Below, one piece after another: positions 26,866 to 35,320 of a stretch of 64,000 bases of DNA (position 1 is its first letter; each line of letters opens with the position of its first letter). A model generated the notes under the pieces. That model was not told where the DNA came from and ran no database searches. It saw nothing but the letters and a program-made list of their open reading frames with translations. A program made the position numbers and the translations under genes. Source of the stretch: Arhodomonas sp051195215 (GTDB taxonomy: Bacteria > Pseudomonadota > Gammaproteobacteria > Nitrococcales > Nitrococcaceae); the NCBI RefSeq assembly GCF_051195215.1, contig NZ_JBNAZM010000001.1:1-64000 (forward strand). Direction: 5' to 3'.

Positions 26866-27405
26866 TCAGTGTTCGTGGCCTTCGGGCGCCGTCTGCGCTT
26901 TGAGTCGATGTGGATGGCGCATGTTCAGCGAGTCCGGAACGTCCAGCGAGACGCGGACGAACTCGCTGCCCGCGGCGGCATGACAGGCGTTGCAGGTCTC
27001 AACGGTCCGCTCCAGGGCGACTTGAAGCCTGTCCCGGCTACCATGCTCGATGGCCTCCGCCAGTTGATCCAGACGCGGCGCCAGCATCTCTTGCATCAAT
27101 TCGCCGTTCTCCTGATCGATGGTCGTGGATAGAGCCATCAATCGTCTCATCTCCTTGAGCTCGTGGGATGCCACGGCCCAATCGCCAGTTTCGCCTGCGC
27201 GATGCAGTACGTGAAATCGTTCGGCGAAATCCGGCATGAAGGATGTGAACGTTCTCGCCTGCTCCAGCGCCTCGACGCGCTGTTGCAACTTGGCGACCTG
27301 CTCTTTCAGGGCCTGGATTTCCGGGTTCTCTTCATCGGCCGAGCCCGGGCCTGCCGCCGTGATCATGGCCGCTGCCAGCGCGAGTCGCTCAAGGGATGCG
27401 CTCAT
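26866..27405 (-). CDS. Periplasmic monoheme c-type cytochrome-like protein with coiled coil
   Basis: The protein has 179 aa: signal peptide (about 1-23), a coiled coil at about 30-50 (I-Q-A-L-K-E-Q-V-A-K-L-Q-Q-R-V-E-A-L-E), then an alpha-helical domain with one heme motif C-N-A-C-H at about residue 138. The C-terminus is His-rich (G-H-E-H). It is encoded 91 bp downstream of the MtrB-type gene on the same strand, so it is probably part of the same transcription unit and may carry electrons in the periplasm or trimerise through the coiled coil. I do not recognise a named family. Confidence 0.75.
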   Translation of the reverse strand: MSASLERLALAAAMITAAGPGSADEENPEIQALKEQVAKLQQRVEALEQARTFTSFMPDFAERFHVLHRAGETGDWAVASHELKEMRRLMALSTTIDQENGELMQEMLAPRLDQLAEAIEHGSRDRLQVALERTVETCNACHAAAGSEFVRVSLDVPDSLNMRHPHRLKAQTAPEGHEH

Positions 27406-27495
27406 CTCTGCCCTCCTGGGGTGCTAGCCCGGATATTGCGTGCATAATCGGCCTGCCGGGGCAACGCAGCGAGTAGAGTGCGTGCAATTACCGGA

Positions 27496-29670
27496 CTAGA
27501 AGCGGTAGCGAAACGTCAGCGCCACGACGTGCACGTCGTAGTCAGGGCTTTCGCGTCCTAGCGTCAGGACCGCAGGGATCGTGTCAGGCTCCACGTCATC
27601 GATGAAGAAGTCGTCACTACGGTATTGCTCGTACCAATAGTCGAGTCGAACCGCGGTGCTTTCGCTGATCCGGTAGTCGCCGAACAGCTGGAAACTGTGG
27701 AGACGGCTGTCGAGGTTCGGAAAGCTCGTGGTCGTGGTGCGTTTGTCCATGTCGATATCACCGCGGGCCCATGTATACGTATAGTCGATGCCGGCATCGA
27801 ACCCCTCGGTGAACAGATCGTTGAATTTCATCCCGACGCCGGCGCTGCGGATGGTGTCCCGGAAATCGGCCCTCCAGTTCGGCTCGTCGGCGGTGTCGCT
27901 ACCCTGCAGCTCGGAATCGATGCGTTGGTGGGAGAGGAACCCGTATGCGGTCATCCCGTCGGTGGGCACGGTGGAGATATCGAGGGTGACGCTCGTATCG
28001 TCGGCGTCCGTCAGACCGATTTCCGAGTCGCCGTACTCGTCGTTCGAGCGGTCCAGGGTGACTCCGACGCTAAGTCGATCTGCGGGCGTGAAATTGGCCG
28101 TGATCGTCGTCATGTCCCGGTCCCTGGCCGCCAGGTTGTACTTGCGCAGTGCCGGATTCTCCGGCGGCTGCAGATCCAGCGGCTCATAGTCGTCGAGGAG
28201 ATCTCTGCGCTCCAGGGTCTGGCGTACGCGGAAGTCCACGCTGTCACCCGGTGTTGCCCGCACTTCGCCCCAAACGGTGTCCGTCTCGGTCTCATCGACT
28301 TCCTGGAAGGTCCGCTCCATACGCTCACGGCCACCGCCGGCCGACGCCGTCAAAACGTCGGAAAGCCGATAGTCGGCCTCGAGCTCGCCCCCAATCTTCC
28401 TGAAGCCATACGGTCGGTTCTCTCGAATGCCGCCGACAACGAGGTCTGACGAAACCTGGACGTATTCGTCCCGCGGTGTCTTGTTATCCCGCTCGTCATA
28501 ATACAGCTCGCCTTGGGCCGTTAGCGCGGGCCAAGGGGTTGCCGTTACCCGCAGGTTGGCGACCCGTGTGTCCACGCGCGCGTCGAGATCGTCCCGTGGA
28601 AGAGCGGGGCTCGCCAGCGACTCATTGATAGTCGCCGGGAGAAAATCGTCGTTCTGCTCCATGCGGCCGAGGGCGATGCGCGCCGAGGAGTGAACGTAGT
28701 CCACGGGCCGCCACGATGCCGAAAGCATGAGCTGGTTGAAGTGGTTATCCGGTGCGAGTGCCAGTCGGCCCTTCTCACCGTCGGTGCCGGGCGTCGAGAA
28801 CGGATTGTCCCAGGCCACCGAGTCTGCCTCGTTGTGAAAAAAGGAACCGTGGTAAGCGGCTTCAATCTGCCACCGATCCTCAATATAGGAGACGGACGCA
28901 TCGACCTCCTCGGTGCGATAGTCCACTGGTACCGGGAGCAAGGCGGAGCGCAGCAGAAAGTTGCCTCCCTGGATCCGGCTCCCCTTTTTGGTCGAGCGTC
29001 GATAGGAGACGTCATAGCGCAGCCTGTCATTCTGGGTAACTTCCGCACCGATACGAATCGTCTCGCGGTCCTGCGCGATATTCTCGTCGCGTAGGCTCGA
29101 ATCCAGCTGGGGCATCTCCGTCGTGGTGTCTCCCCGCGCCCAATCGTCTGGCAATTCGAGCCTTTGAGAGCCCGCCCCGGAGAATACCGTGCGCGCGTCA
29201 TCGGCGATGAGGTGAGGCAATTCGCGGTACTCCACGGATACGCGGTAGCGCCCCTGACGGCCGCCCTCGGTGGTCACCGAACGCGACCCGAGCCCCAGAT
29301 CGGTTGCAGTGACACTCCAGAATTCCGCGTCTTCGCCGCGATAACGAAGCTCACCGTCGGCGACGATGTAGACACCATCGTCGTTCAGCCCGGTATAGTC
29401 ACCAAACTCGAAGGAATCATCCGATACGTATCCGGGACCGAAGCTAACCGAGCCCCGCCAACCGGTCTCGAATGGGCACAACCGGCAGCGCCATTGAGAG
29501 GTATCCACGTCAGGATCGCGGATGTCACTACTTGCGGCCTCTTCTTCTTTTCCTTTCTCATTTCCTTCAGCGCTGCTCTGCTGAGCCCCTATCGGTAAGG
29601 CCAGCGGGACTAGCAGCAAGACGATTAGCAGCGGCAGCGGGCCCTTGGCGTGTTGGTCACGGTTACTCAT
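27496..29670 (-). CDS. mtrB: MtrB/PioB-family outer-membrane beta-barrel of an electron conduit
   Basis: About 724 aa from ATG 29670, which has GGGAGG eight bases upstream; the frame stays open further upstream only because it overlaps the mtrA-like gene. A signal peptide (about 1-28) is followed by a charged linker and a C-R-L-C motif near residue 60, matching the N-terminal CxxC pair of Shewanella MtrB. The rest alternates polar and hydrophobic residues with many Asp/Tyr/Arg, as in a 26-28 strand barrel, and ends in aromatic F (L-T-F-R-Y-R-F), the outer-membrane assembly signal. MtrB-type barrels sheath MtrA across the outer membrane. It lies 20 bp downstream of the mtrA-like gene. Confidence 0.88.
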   Translation of the reverse strand: MSNRDQHAKGPLPLLIVLLLVPLALPIGAQQSSAEGNEKGKEEEAASSDIRDPDVDTSQWRCRLCPFETGWRGSVSFGPGYVSDDSFEFGDYTGLNDDGVYIVADGELRYRGEDAEFWSVTATDLGLGSRSVTTEGGRQGRYRVSVEYRELPHLIADDARTVFSGAGSQRLELPDDWARGDTTTEMPQLDSSLRDENIAQDRETIRIGAEVTQNDRLRYDVSYRRSTKKGSRIQGGNFLLRSALLPVPVDYRTEEVDASVSYIEDRWQIEAAYHGSFFHNEADSVAWDNPFSTPGTDGEKGRLALAPDNHFNQLMLSASWRPVDYVHSSARIALGRMEQNDDFLPATINESLASPALPRDDLDARVDTRVANLRVTATPWPALTAQGELYYDERDNKTPRDEYVQVSSDLVVGGIRENRPYGFRKIGGELEADYRLSDVLTASAGGGRERMERTFQEVDETETDTVWGEVRATPGDSVDFRVRQTLERRDLLDDYEPLDLQPPENPALRKYNLAARDRDMTTITANFTPADRLSVGVTLDRSNDEYGDSEIGLTDADDTSVTLDISTVPTDGMTAYGFLSHQRIDSELQGSDTADEPNWRADFRDTIRSAGVGMKFNDLFTEGFDAGIDYTYTWARGDIDMDKRTTTTSFPNLDSRLHSFQLFGDYRISESTAVRLDYWYEQYRSDDFFIDDVEPDTIPAVLTLGRESPDYDVHVVALTFRYRF

Positions 29671-29690
29671 GTCAGGACCCTCCCCACCCC

Positions 29691-30641
29691 TCAGCGGCTC
29701 AAGTTCGCTCCTGAGGGATGATTGGAACCGTGCACTTGGGAATGGCAGTTGGTGCAGCTGCCACCCAGCAGGAATCCCGAGGGGCGGCGGCCGGGCAGCG
29801 CGTCGCCAGTGCGGCCGATGCTTGGATGTCCCGCGCGAGAGTGGCACTGCTGGCATAACAGCGGCGGACGTTTGTTCAGCAGCGCCGGATGGTTGGACCC
29901 GTGGGGACGGTGGCAGTTGGTGCAGTCTTCGGCAACGGGCGCATGCTCCCACAGGAAAGGCCCGCGCATCTCGGCATGACAGCCGTAGCACGTTTCGTTG
30001 ACCGTCGGGCGGGACAACATCGACGCAGTCAGGGCCCCATGAGGTTGATGACAACCGGTGCAGTCCATCTGCCCCCGGCGTATGGGATGAGAGGACGCCT
30101 GGAACGCCTGGGAGCGCTGACGCACATGACAGTCGAAACACACGTTCGGCTGCCGTTCTGTCACCGTGACGGGGTCGCGTTCGGAATGGACGGTATGACA
30201 ACTCGTGCAGCCCACCTCATAACGCTGGTGGATGCTGCCCTGCCAGTGCATGCGCTCACTTTCTCGATGGCACTCGAGGCAGATTCCGCTCTCCCGCTTC
30301 TGGGACCAGAGCGAGTTCTCGCCGAACGCGGGAATGGGCGGCCTGTCTTCTCCGAAGCGCAGCCGTTTGCCGTGTTCTCCACCGGGACCGTGACAGCTCT
30401 CGCACTGGCGGTTGGCAAACGGGGTGCGTTCATCGGCTGTGACCGCATGAGGCGTCCTGAAAATCGAGAGCACCGGAAACTCCGATGTCTCGTCATGGCA
30501 TTTCAAACAGGTATCCGCCCCCTGGCGTGTGTGTGGCGGCGGTCCCTTTTCGTCTTCGGCGGCCATGCCGACGGCCAGCACCACAGCGGCGGCCAGGCAG
30601 ACGACCACAGCCACGCGAACAATGATGGTCGGATCCCTCAT
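29691..30641 (-). CDS. mtrA: Decaheme c-type cytochrome, MtrA/DmsE family
   Basis: The protein has 316 aa with an N-terminal signal (about 1-28) and exactly ten CxxCH motifs (C-L-K-C-H, C-E-S-C-H, C-L-E-C-H, C-T-S-C-H, C-F-D-C-H, C-T-G-C-H, C-Y-G-C-H, C-T-N-C-H, C-Q-Q-C-H, C-T-N-C-H). Length and heme count match MtrA (about 330 aa). In known systems MtrA inserts into the MtrB barrel and passes electrons from the periplasm to a surface cytochrome, or in from outside in PioA-type phototrophs. It sits between the surface cytochrome gene and the barrel gene on the same strand. The 233-bp gap to the surface cytochrome gene holds no other gene. Confidence 0.93.
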   Translation of the reverse strand: MRDPTIIVRVAVVVCLAAAVVLAVGMAAEDEKGPPPHTRQGADTCLKCHDETSEFPVLSIFRTPHAVTADERTPFANRQCESCHGPGGEHGKRLRFGEDRPPIPAFGENSLWSQKRESGICLECHRESERMHWQGSIHQRYEVGCTSCHTVHSERDPVTVTERQPNVCFDCHVRQRSQAFQASSHPIRRGQMDCTGCHQPHGALTASMLSRPTVNETCYGCHAEMRGPFLWEHAPVAEDCTNCHRPHGSNHPALLNKRPPLLCQQCHSRAGHPSIGRTGDALPGRRPSGFLLGGSCTNCHSQVHGSNHPSGANLSR

Positions 30642-30874
30642 GCGTCCCCCCCACGAGCCGCGTCAACGACAGGGTAGGCGCCTGCACAAGGTCGGCGCCT
30701 GCTCGGAAAGGCACGACCGTCCGGCGCGTTACGGTCCATGACTGCCGAGAGCGGGCCCGGCTCGGCAAAGGTGTCGCCGTTGTCCTTCAAAAAGAGCATG
30801 CCCCGTCTGCTGCGTGGTGCACGAAGGCCGCCACGCAGCGAACCACGGTGATGCTCCCCGGCAACTCACCTGCG

Positions 30875-33196
30875 TTACTCCACCCCGTGAACGTCCCTGA
30901 CGTCCGCGATTCGTCCGGGGCCGTGACATACGGCGCAGGATTCGATGGGCGCGCCCGCATCGATCGACGTCTGTGTCACGTCGAAAGCGCCGCCATTGAT
31001 CTCGATATGCCTCTTGGCAAAGTCGGAATCGTGACAGGCGGAGCACACCGCTGCCGTCGGCGTCGCGTTGAGATCATCCCCCGGCTCCTGCGCTGCGGCG
31101 AGGGAGGGGAGGAAGTCGCTGGTACCGAAGGGGCTGGCGGTATTCACTGTCGCCTGCGTCGCCAGCGTCGTTCCCAGTACGTTATCGCCCACCGGAAGCT
31201 CGAAGGTGCCGTCGTTGTGGCAAGCCAGGCAATCACCCGGTGACCGTGGGAAGCGGACTTCGCCGAAATTGTGCGGTGTATTGCCGAATCCGTAGACGAT
31301 GAGATCTTCGGTACGCTCGTCAGCGGCGTGAATAGCGTGAATCATCGTCTTGAAATCGATGCTCCGCTCTTCGAGGGTATCCGCGGAGTTCGTGTTCCTG
31401 CCGTTTACCGATCCGTCGGGATCCGCCGGCCTTGCCGCAAGATCGGTGTTGTTGGGGTTGTGGCACATCGCGCAGAGCTGAACGTTGTCGGTCCGATTGG
31501 CCCCGTGTAGTGACAGCCCGTCGTTCTCGCCATGGCAGGTCTGGCACTTGGCCAGGTCGACGACTTCGCGCCGTGCAACCGGAGAGGCGTCCGTGATGGC
31601 GAAGAACTGCACCGCGCCGGTGACGGGCACTGCATCATCGAATGTGCCATCACCGTCCAGATCCGCCGCCGGATGACCTTCGATGGCGACTGCCCCCGAA
31701 CCCGTGACGGTGGCCGGAATCGCGGCGGTGGAAGTCGCCGTGAACGAGCCGTCACCGTTGTCCGTGACGTTGGCCGGATCCAGGGCGTTCACCGACACCG
31801 GGCGGGCCGGTGCGCCGCCGCCTCCGGCAGCCGCGTCGTCGCCCGCGTTGGTGTAGTCCGCCGTATCCCAGGCCATGTCGATGGTCAGGCGGCTGGCGCC
31901 GCCGGCGGTGAACTCGGGATCGTTCAGCACGTCATATGGCGCATCGTCGTTGGTGGGATCCGTGACGGCGAAGGTGATCCGTGGGGTCTGGCCCGGTGCT
32001 GTCGCAGTGACGCCGAGAATGTTGTACTCGAATCGATTGGCCGCCACCTTGGTGCCAATGGTATGGCTCTCGAGTACAGAGCCGGCGATCTTGTTCGGTG
32101 CGTGGCATACCGTGCATTCGCTGTCGTCGGTCACGACGCCACCGGGGTGCCCGCCAGCCTGTCCCTCGGCAAAGTTCACGTCGTCATGGCATGCGCCACA
32201 AGCGTCCCTGGTCGGGTTCGTGGTGATATTCGATGCCTGCGGCGTAGCGGGGTCCGCGGGGTCGTGGCACGTAGTGCAGTTGCGTACGTCCTGCGGAAAG
32301 GCGACATCGGAGTAGTCGTGGGGTGTGTCGCCAAACCCCCAGATCGTGTAAGTGCCGCCGGCCACCACGCTCGGTAGCTCCTCGCCCATGTGGATCTTGT
32401 GAATCATGACCCTGAAGTCCACCGTGTTCCCACTGTTGGCGTCGGCGCTCCCGGGGTTATGGCAGGTCACGCACAACTCCGTATTCACGCGTGCCCCGCC
32501 GTGAAGGGCGAGTTTGCCGTGGCAGCTGTTACATGAATCCAGGGCGACGATCTCGCGGTCGTTGATGCCCTGCGTCATGCCCGTAGAAGGTTGGAACGTG
32601 AACGTCGGACTGACCGCCGGAAGTTCCTCGCCCAGGAACTCTCCGCGAAGCTCCATACCCACGCGATGCGTCAAATCCGGCTCGAAGGGGATCGCCTTGC
32701 CGGTAACCGGATCGGTCACATCGGCGATATTCGTTCCGAACGTATACGTGTACGTTCCGTCGCCGTGGTTGACCAGCCGCCCTCCTCCGTCAGTGGTGGC
32801 CTGAACCTTGTCTTCCGTGCCCGGGCCGACCCCATCCGGGGACTCGAGACGGTTGATGTAGCTCTGCCAGCGGTCGGTATCGCCGCCGGTCCCGGGAACC
32901 AGCTTCGCGATCGTGAAGCGCGGATCCCCCGGCTCCAGGCCGGTGAACGGAAATCCGTGCTCGTCGGTGACGGTAAAATCCACCACCGGCGCGCTATCGA
33001 TGGTCACGTCCGTAATGTTGGCATTCAGTGCTGCAGGCGCCTGCGACGGCGGTCCCGGCGGTCCGACGGGGCCTGGTTCACCGCGTGGCCCTTGCTCGCC
33101 ATCATCTCCTCCGCAGCCGCTGAGCCCGAGGAGCAACAAAGCGCCCAACGCCGCTGCAGTCATCGCGTCGGGCCACAGTCGTTTCGAGGTAGTCAT
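30875..33196 (-). CDS. mtrC: Outer-membrane decaheme lipoprotein, OmcA/MtrC family
   Basis: About 773 aa from ATG 33196 (GAGGGG upstream); longer in-frame starts at 33262 lack a ribosome site. The lipobox L-S-G-C is followed by a short collagen-like Gly-X-Y stretch (G-E-Q-G-P-R-G-E-P-G-P-V-G-P-P-G-P-P). A beta-rich domain comes next, then ten CxxCH motifs in two groups of five (C-N-S-C-H near residue 221 to C-G-A-C-H and C-T-V-C-H; then C-Q-T-C-H to C-A-V-C-H near 755), separated by a second beta-rich domain. This split pentaheme layout is that of MtrC, MtrF and OmcA, which transfer electrons to minerals, humics or electrodes. It is the first gene of the minus-strand cluster and divergent from the diheme gene. 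Confidence 0.92.
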   Translation of the reverse strand: MTTSKRLWPDAMTAAALGALLLLGLSGCGGDDGEQGPRGEPGPVGPPGPPSQAPAALNANITDVTIDSAPVVDFTVTDEHGFPFTGLEPGDPRFTIAKLVPGTGGDTDRWQSYINRLESPDGVGPGTEDKVQATTDGGGRLVNHGDGTYTYTFGTNIADVTDPVTGKAIPFEPDLTHRVGMELRGEFLGEELPAVSPTFTFQPSTGMTQGINDREIVALDSCNSCHGKLALHGGARVNTELCVTCHNPGSADANSGNTVDFRVMIHKIHMGEELPSVVAGGTYTIWGFGDTPHDYSDVAFPQDVRNCTTCHDPADPATPQASNITTNPTRDACGACHDDVNFAEGQAGGHPGGVVTDDSECTVCHAPNKIAGSVLESHTIGTKVAANRFEYNILGVTATAPGQTPRITFAVTDPTNDDAPYDVLNDPEFTAGGASRLTIDMAWDTADYTNAGDDAAAGGGGAPARPVSVNALDPANVTDNGDGSFTATSTAAIPATVTGSGAVAIEGHPAADLDGDGTFDDAVPVTGAVQFFAITDASPVARREVVDLAKCQTCHGENDGLSLHGANRTDNVQLCAMCHNPNNTDLAARPADPDGSVNGRNTNSADTLEERSIDFKTMIHAIHAADERTEDLIVYGFGNTPHNFGEVRFPRSPGDCLACHNDGTFELPVGDNVLGTTLATQATVNTASPFGTSDFLPSLAAAQEPGDDLNATPTAAVCSACHDSDFAKRHIEINGGAFDVTQTSIDAGAPIESCAVCHGPGRIADVRDVHGVE

Positions 33197-33288
33197 TGGT
33201 TGCCCCTCAGCCATGGCACACCGAGACACAAAACCCGCCTTTCTCGAAAACCGTAGAAGCAAGTAAGGAATTTCTCCACACGAACTCT

Positions 33289-33302
33289 TTGACCTGAGTC
33301 AA
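33289..33302. promoter_or_regulatory. FNR/CRP-type box between divergent mtr genes
   Basis: TTGAC-CTGA-GTCAA is a perfect palindrome with TTGAY-N4-RTCAA half-sites, 90 bp upstream of the diheme gene start and 93 bp upstream of the OmcA/MtrC-type start. It could serve both directions, but I see no strong -10 hexamer at 30-32 bp from its centre. Confidence 0.62.
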
Positions 33303-33391
33303 CCAATTCCTTCCGCAAGCCGGCCGGGTTCGAGCTAGACTGTGACGTATTCCGCGTGGGTGCAGGTGGCCGGTAACACCGGGAGGCCAAA

Positions 33392-34027
33392 ATGAAAATG
33401 CTCACTGGAATCGTTCTAAGAACGCTTTGTCTTGCCGTCGTCACAGCTCCGGTCGTGCCGGTGGCTCTTGGTGCGGCTGCGCCCGACTCCGCAAAACCGT
33501 GCGCTGAATGCCATGGGGAAGATGGCGTAAGCAGCGAGGGCGAGATACCGACCATTGCCGGGGCGTCCGCGTTCTTTATAGAGAACCAGCTCCTCATTTA
33601 CAAAGAAGAAGCTCGCCCATGTGCCAAGGAGGAATTCGACGAAGCGGAAGACCCTCCTGCCGATGACCACTGTGCGCTCGCGAACGAGCTCTCGGAAGAG
33701 GAAGTCATGGAGCTGGCGGAGTATTTCTCCTCACAGGCATTCGTTCCGGCAGACCAGGCCGTAGACCAAGAACTCGCTGAACTCGGGGAGAGGATTCATG
33801 AGCGTCGATGTGACAAATGTCACAGCGAAGGCGGTAGTCTTGTTCTCGATGATGCCGGGATTCTCGCCGGTCAATGGAAGGAGTACCTTCTAACACAGCT
33901 CCGTCATTACAAAGCCGGCGAACGCTGGCAGCCGGAAAAGATGAAGCCGCAGATGGAGGAGCTGAGCGACAACGAGATCAAGGCGTTGGCCGAATACTAT
34001 GTGAGCCAGGGCGAAAAGCGATTTTAA
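33392..34027 (+). CDS. Diheme periplasmic cytochrome c (c4/c553-like)
   Basis: The protein has 211 aa, signal peptide about 1-28, and two CxxCH motifs (C-A-E-C-H at about residue 37 and C-D-K-C-H at about 143), one per half, each followed by the helical pattern of class I cytochromes. The repeated two-domain layout resembles cytochrome c4. A Cys pair between the domains (C-A-K and H-C-A-L) may be structural. GGGAGG precedes ATG 33392. Only 9 bp separate it from the NapC/NirT-type gene, so the two form an operon; it may shuttle electrons between that quinol dehydrogenase and the decaheme conduit. Confidence 0.88.
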   Translation: MKMLTGIVLRTLCLAVVTAPVVPVALGAAAPDSAKPCAECHGEDGVSSEGEIPTIAGASAFFIENQLLIYKEEARPCAKEEFDEAEDPPADDHCALANELSEEEVMELAEYFSSQAFVPADQAVDQELAELGERIHERRCDKCHSEGGSLVLDDAGILAGQWKEYLLTQLRHYKAGERWQPEKMKPQMEELSDNEIKALAEYYVSQGEKRF

Positions 34028-34036
34028 GGGGGAGTT

Positions 34037-34651
34037 ATGGCACGACCGCCAGGCCCCGACAACGATGAGCGACGAAAATCCGGGTTGTGGGCGAAGCTAT
34101 GGCGGGTTCCACGCAAGCGGTACCTGCTCGGGATTCCGTTGGGAGCTTTGCTCGCACTTGTCGTTGGGATCGCGCTGACTGGTGCCACCCTGACGACCAT
34201 AGAAGCAACCAATTCACTCGGATTCTGTACTTCATGTCACGAAATGGAGGCGTTCGTTTATCAGGAATACAAAGAGTCTGCGCATTTCCAGAACGCGAGC
34301 GGGGTGCGTGCCATTTGTGCGGACTGTCATGTTCCGAAAGGGTTCTGGGAAAAGGTAGTTCGCAAGACGCAGGCGACCTTCAAAGAACTGCCCAACCACT
34401 TTCTCGGGAAAATAGATACGAGGGAAGAGTTCGAGGCGCACCGTGAGGCGATGGCCGAACGGGTGTGGGCCACCATGCGCGCGAATAATTCCCGTGCATG
34501 CCGGACCTGCCACAGCTATGAGGCAATGGCGTTAGCTGCACAGGACCGCTATGCCAAACGCCGGCATTCACAGCGGTACCGCGAAGCCACGGGCAAGACT
34601 TGTATCGATTGCCACGAGGGGGTTGCCCACAAATTACCGGAAGGAATGTGA
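34037..34651 (+). CDS. NapC/NirT/CymA-type tetraheme quinol dehydrogenase
   Basis: The protein has 204 aa. One N-terminal TM helix (about 28-52) anchors a periplasmic domain with four CxxCH motifs (C-T-S-C-H, C-A-D-C-H, C-R-T-C-H, C-I-D-C-H). Size and heme number match NapC/NirT and Shewanella CymA, which oxidise membrane quinols and feed periplasmic acceptors. GGGGGAG precedes ATG 34037. Next to a full MtrCAB-type set it is the expected electron entry point, completing a chain from the quinone pool to the cell surface. NirT-type service of a nitrite or nitrate reductase is the alternative, but no such reductase is in the window. Confidence 0.92.
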   Translation: MARPPGPDNDERRKSGLWAKLWRVPRKRYLLGIPLGALLALVVGIALTGATLTTIEATNSLGFCTSCHEMEAFVYQEYKESAHFQNASGVRAICADCHVPKGFWEKVVRKTQATFKELPNHFLGKIDTREEFEAHREAMAERVWATMRANNSRACRTCHSYEAMALAAQDRYAKRRHSQRYREATGKTCIDCHEGVAHKLPEGM

Positions 34652-34906
34652 GCCGGCGGACGGCACACCGCCGCTAGTAATGCGCGACGGACCACTCAGT
34701 AACCCGGTGGACGGAACGTGTTCGCACAAGGGCGAGCGGTGCAGCGCCGTCGGTCGGCGATTTCCGGTCATATCGCAGATCCATTGACCTGGATCAGAGA
34801 AAGAATGCCGTCTCAATGCATAATAAACGGGAGTCATTTTCAATTTGGTGCTTCGCTTACAGGTACTCACGCAGTGTGACGATATGCCACCATATCGAAA
34901 AGATTA
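34652..34906. other. Intergenic stretch before type A copy 3
   Basis: No gene is seen. Base composition is less GC-rich than the neighbours. It contains an imperfect FNR-like sequence TTGAC-CTGG-ATCAG at 34784-34797 with no gene suitably placed downstream. Confidence 0.4.
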
Positions 34907-35170
34907 CTAATCCGATCACAGGTAATGCCACGTGTCAGAGCGCTTGTCGATTCGGCTGCCAGGCGCGCGAGCGAAGGCGTGGCGAGGCGCACGTCGAGTG
35001 AGCGCAACGCCGCAGCCGGATCGCACAAGCGCTCCCTTCGGGCGAGGCTGTCGGGCGCTCTCGCGGCGTTGCTCGTCGCTCATGTAGCGCTTGCTACACC
35101 ACGCTCCTCGCGCCTTGCGAGAACGCCCGACAGCCTCGCTGACATGTGGCATTACCTGTAATCGGATTAG
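34907..35170 (+). mobile_element. MITE-like palindromic element, type A copy 3 (264 bp)
   Basis: The left end CTAATCCGATCACAGGTAAT is identical to the other copies; the right end has one change (CTGTAATCGG instead of CTGTGATCGG). TA flanks lie at 34905-34906 and 35171-35172. The interior is almost identical to copy 2, including stem arms GCGAGGCTGTCGGG. It sits 255 bp past the tetraheme gene and marks one edge of the electron-transfer locus. Confidence 0.9.
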
Positions 35171-35320
35171 TAGTAACCGTCTGACCCTCTCGGACTCTGC
35201 ATAGTCCGCGAATCCGCCGGACTCACTTGGCCGGTCCTGGCTCAGGGGTATGCATTCGGTCATGCAGGTCCCGGAATTCCACTCCTCTTGGCGTCCTTCA
35301 ACGGGGCGGGAGGATCACCC

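Noticed and set aside
29671..30201. Extended N-terminus of the MtrB-type frame
   Set aside because: It overlaps the decaheme gene in another frame and lacks a signal peptide; ATG 29670 has a ribosome site and is followed by one.
34784..34797. FNR-like TTGAC-CTGG-ATCAG downstream of the tetraheme gene
   Set aside because: One half-site is imperfect, and a MITE-like element rather than a gene follows, so no regulated target is evident.
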